Source: CAG-390 sp045541375
Lineage (GTDB): Bacteria > Bacillota > Clostridia > Oscillospirales > CAG-272
Length of the DNA stretch: 12,120 nucleotides
Direction of reading: 5' to 3'
Assembly: GCA_045541375.1 (NCBI GenBank)
Contig: JAZQJB010000093.1
Span: forward strand, 1 to 12,120
Below are positions 12,017 through 12,120 of this stretch, piece by piece. The position numbers were made by a program, and so were the translations under genes. The notes under the pieces were generated by a model. It made no database searches and had not been told where the DNA came from. It saw only the letters and a list, made by a program, of their open reading frames with translations. Positions within the stretch are counted from its first letter, which is position 1. Each line of letters begins with the position of its first letter.

Positions 12017-12045
12017 ATTATAACATAACACGTTTGATTATGCAA
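12017..12045 (-). promoter_or_regulatory. Promoter of the tRNA-Ser gene
   Basis: On the minus strand TTGCAT (12040-12045), 17 bases, TATAAT (12017-12022). The 5' leader of about 50 bases holds two small hairpins, GCTCT/AGAGC (11997-12010) and AAGTCCA/TGGACTT (11968-11983), which would be removed by RNase P processing. Nothing further is recognised from 12046 to the end of the window. Confidence 0.75.
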
Positions 12046-12120
12046 GACTTTTTGTAAAAAAATTCCGCTCGTTATAGTTTTTTAACATAACCCGCCCTCA
12101 ATATCCGTTGACTTTACCCT

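Noticed and set aside
11835..12023. Short open frame over the tRNA-Ser region
   Set aside because: It runs antisense across a complete tRNA structure and starts in its terminator.

Overview
The window looks like chromosome from a Gram-positive gut-type Firmicute, most likely an uncultured Clostridia/Oscillospiraceae-like lineage. This is inferred from strong AGGAGG-type ribosome binding sites, sigma-A-like promoters, two lipoproteins with LSAC lipoboxes, a tRNA gene with encoded CCA, CrtO-like and AraM-like proteins, and intergenic palindromic repeats of a kind I recall from such genomes. No taxonomic marker gene is present, so this is a judgement.

Bases 1-2431 hold a rightward cluster for the cell surface: the end of one secreted beta-rich protein, a complete paralogue of it with a signal peptide, an 11-bp hairpin, and a single-pass membrane protein. 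Facing it are a small gene recalled as DUF6061-like (2430-2675) and a membrane-anchored alpha/beta hydrolase (3014-3967). This left third is visibly more AT-rich in codon use than what follows and may be accessory DNA.

At about 4030 two divergent promoters lie close together. The rightward one drives a two-gene operon: an sn-glycerol-1-phosphate dehydrogenase (AraM/EgsA family), overlapping by 4 bases a single-domain SIS sugar-phosphate isomerase-like protein. A 656-base gene-free gap follows. It is filled mainly by a roughly 480-base nearly palindromic element with long inverted arms (6082-6561).

Bases 6639-9001 are on the minus strand: a beta-helix lipoprotein with its own terminator, then a small lipoprotein whose gene end overlaps a GNAT acetyltransferase gene. 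At 9141 a near-consensus promoter and a hairpin-bearing leader start a rightward three-gene operon: a GT8 glycosyltransferase, a PlsC-like acyltransferase and a CrtO-like membrane acyltransferase. Together they suggest assembly and acylation of a glycosylated envelope lipid or glycan.

The operon ends in a terminator that contains its stop codon. Then comes an array of small unrelated hairpins joined by GAA or TTC linkers (11645-11830), and finally a leftward tRNA-Ser(GCU) gene with its own promoter and terminator. The features that gene function explains least are the large palindrome, the hairpin array and the secreted-protein module.
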